This document shows, in pieces, positions 63,278-64,000 of a DNA stretch of 64,000 bases; positions within the stretch are counted from its first letter, which is position 1; every line of letters begins with the position of its first letter. The notes below the pieces were generated by a model that was given only the letters and a program-made list of their open reading frames with translations, was not told the DNA's origin and did not search any database. The DNA comes from an uncultured Phycisphaerales bacterium. Its GTDB lineage: Bacteria; Planctomycetota; Phycisphaerae; Tepidisphaerales; Tepidisphaeraceae. The translations under genes and the position numbers were made by a program. Location: contig CAIQIQ010000048.1 of assembly GCA_903871935.1 (NCBI GenBank), positions 39,515 to 103,514 of the forward strand, given 5' to 3'.

Positions 63278-63320
63278 AGTCCCGGTGCGCCGAGGTTCAA
63301 ATCTTCTCTTGCTCCCTTCC
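63278..63320 (+). other. tRNA-3'-half-like fragment
   Basis: The stretch CCGAGGTTCAAATCTTCTCT has a T-loop-like GTTCAAATC, with weak pairing on either side (four base pairs, one G-U) and then a possible acceptor strand GCTCC. No matching 5' half is found upstream. The complement reads EDLNL in one frame, a phrase common in over-predicted proteins from such tRNA-like fragments. It is likely a remnant, not a working tRNA. Confidence 0.35.
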
Positions 63321-63448
63321 GTGACGTGGCGTCCGTAGACTTCGGCGAGCTCAGTCGAGTCGCGTCGTGAGCGGTACCCCGCGGGCGTGAGAAGCTCTGC
63401 GCCTGCTGGTCCTCCGTCCCTCTGTCGCACTTTATCGTCTTCCTGCCG

Positions 63449-63472
63449 CCAAAAAATCTCGGAATTTTTTGG
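63449..63472. terminator. Hairpin CCAAAAAAT-CTCGGA-ATTTTTTGG
   Basis: Perfect 9-base stem with a six-base loop and A/T runs on both arms, so it could terminate transcription in both directions. It is the only such structure near the 3' end of the nuclease islet, about 200 bases behind it. Confidence 0.45.
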
Positions 63473-63590
63473 AAGCCCCATTTTTCCGCCATTTCCGAAC
63501 AAAAACCACCCGAACCTACCCTTATATATAGAGAGACGTGTTTTTCTGCGCCTCGGATCTTTGGCAACCGAATACCCGTACCACCCAAAG

Positions 63591-63612
63591 CCCACCGACT
63601 GCCGTCGGTGGG
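63591..63612. repeat. Hairpin CCCACCGAC-TGCC-GTCGGTGGG
   Basis: Perfect 9-base GC-rich stem with a four-base loop, without T-run. It lies in the repeat-rich tail and belongs to no visible gene. Confidence 0.55.
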
Positions 63613-63645
63613 TCTCCCGCGATGCCACCCGTGCACCTGGTGTGC

Positions 63646-63673
63646 CACGTACTACGTATCACGTATTACATTC
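63646..63673. repeat. Heptamer array CACGTAY/TACGTAT
   Basis: Four seven-base units: CACGTAC, TACGTAT, CACGTAT, TACATTC. Same period as the arrays at 41.8 and 57.3 kb but a different word. Confidence 0.5.
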
Positions 63674-63685
63674 TTGCGGAGCAAT

Positions 63686-63725
63686 GTCCCACTTTGTCAC
63701 AGTTTGTCACAGTTTGTCACACTTT
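63686..63725 (+). repeat. Tandem repeat with a 10-base period (TGTCACAGTT)
   Basis: Four units: TGTCCCACTT, TGTCACAGTT, TGTCACAGTT, TGTCACACTT, followed by a T-run. Exact ten-base period, no spacer. Confidence 0.75.
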
Positions 63726-63844
63726 TTTCCGCAGGGACACCGGCGCTCCTCTTCGATTCGCTTTTCGCTTTCGACTCGACTGTCTTCGACGCTGAGCTCA
63801 GACGAAGCGAGCTCGCCGAAGTCCGCTCTCCGCTTTTTGCCCGT

Positions 63845-63914
63845 GCTACACCCGTGCTACACTTTGCTACACTTCTGCTACACAATGCTACACTTTGCTA
63901 CACCCGTGCTACAG
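63845..63914 (+). repeat. Seven GCTACA words spaced 10-11 bases
   Basis: GCTACA starts at 63845, 63856, 63866, 63877, 63887, 63897 and 63908, mean spacing 10.5 bases, close to the helical repeat of DNA. Another GCTACAC occurs at 63987, at the window end. Between words only 4-5 bases vary (CCCGT, CTTT, CTTCT, CAAT). No coding capacity. The remainder of the tail to 64000 shows no gene. Confidence 0.7.
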
Positions 63915-64000
63915 CCTAACAGGCAGCCCGATCTGCTCTAAGTCCCATCGCTGCCTGTACTTAGCGCGACGCGCCCCGCCGCCCATGCTACACCCCCCCC

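Noticed and set aside
63278..63320. Functional tRNA gene
   Set aside because: Only a T-arm-like part is seen; no D-arm, anticodon arm or matching 5' acceptor strand upstream.
63686..63914. CRISPR or integron attC array
   Set aside because: Repeat units of 10-11 bases with 4-5 variable bases are far too short and no recombinase is in view.

Overview
The window looks like a planctomycete chromosome, probably a soil Phycisphaerae-type lineage. This is judged from gene content and high G+C, not from a marker gene: no rRNA or complete tRNA was found. The typical traits are membrane Ser/Thr kinases with N-terminal zinc ribbons, a planctomycete-style ECF sigma factor fused by overlap to a kinase gene, a malectin-domain lipoprotein, a sulfatase, a Gfo/Idh dehydrogenase, a beta-helix protein and very short intergenic repeats of several families.

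Layout. 1-7.9 kb: an L-arabinose locus. araB-araD-araA run rightwards with a malectin lipoprotein behind them. A zinc alcohol dehydrogenase, a ROK regulator, a small lipoprotein and a truncated UshA-like phosphoesterase run leftwards from the same 57-base divergent promoter region. 8.1-20.4 kb: a membrane kinase, two small membrane proteins, an HD hydrolase, ClpB, a coiled-coil membrane protein coupled to an HscA-like Hsp70, and an ABC-2 type exporter pair. 20.5-27 kb: accessory DNA with a yoeB/yefM pair whose antitoxin frame is disturbed, a Lar-like zinc ribbon, an amidohydrolase, a GltS-type symporter and an AbrB/RelE-like toxin-antitoxin pair. 27-41 kb: phosphoglycerate mutase, a glycosyltransferase, a secreted protein with four Tudor-like modules and a propeller, an ECF sigma-kinase operon whose kinase carries the same Tudor-like module, a nucleotidyltransferase, and an exported Lon-type (S16) protease. 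42-52.7 kb: one long carbohydrate cluster (Gfo/Idh dehydrogenase, two URO-D-like proteins, binding protein, two permeases, beta-helix protein, FAD oxidoreductase). 52.8-64 kb: Nudix hydrolase, sulfatase, PhyH-type dioxygenase, a pair of ketosynthases, a YHS protein, a GT39-like membrane protein, and a three-gene islet with a PD-(D/E)XK nuclease that abuts a repeat-rich 750-base tail.

The signals that most deserve a second look are these. (i) The ketosynthase pair: the first member has lost the nucleophile and both histidines, and the two genes are separated by a four-helix-bundle (S23/IVP-like) gene bracketed by inverted heptamer arrays. (ii) A ~130-base dispersed element with DnaA-box-like nonamers at both ends, present as inverted copies at 10.1 and 41.8 kb. 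(iii) A 154-base direct repeat at 35.5 and 39.2 kb. (iv) The nuclease islet next to helically phased short tandem repeats. (v) The Tudor-like module shared between a receptor kinase and a secreted propeller protein. All functional statements come from motif reading by eye; no database search was run.
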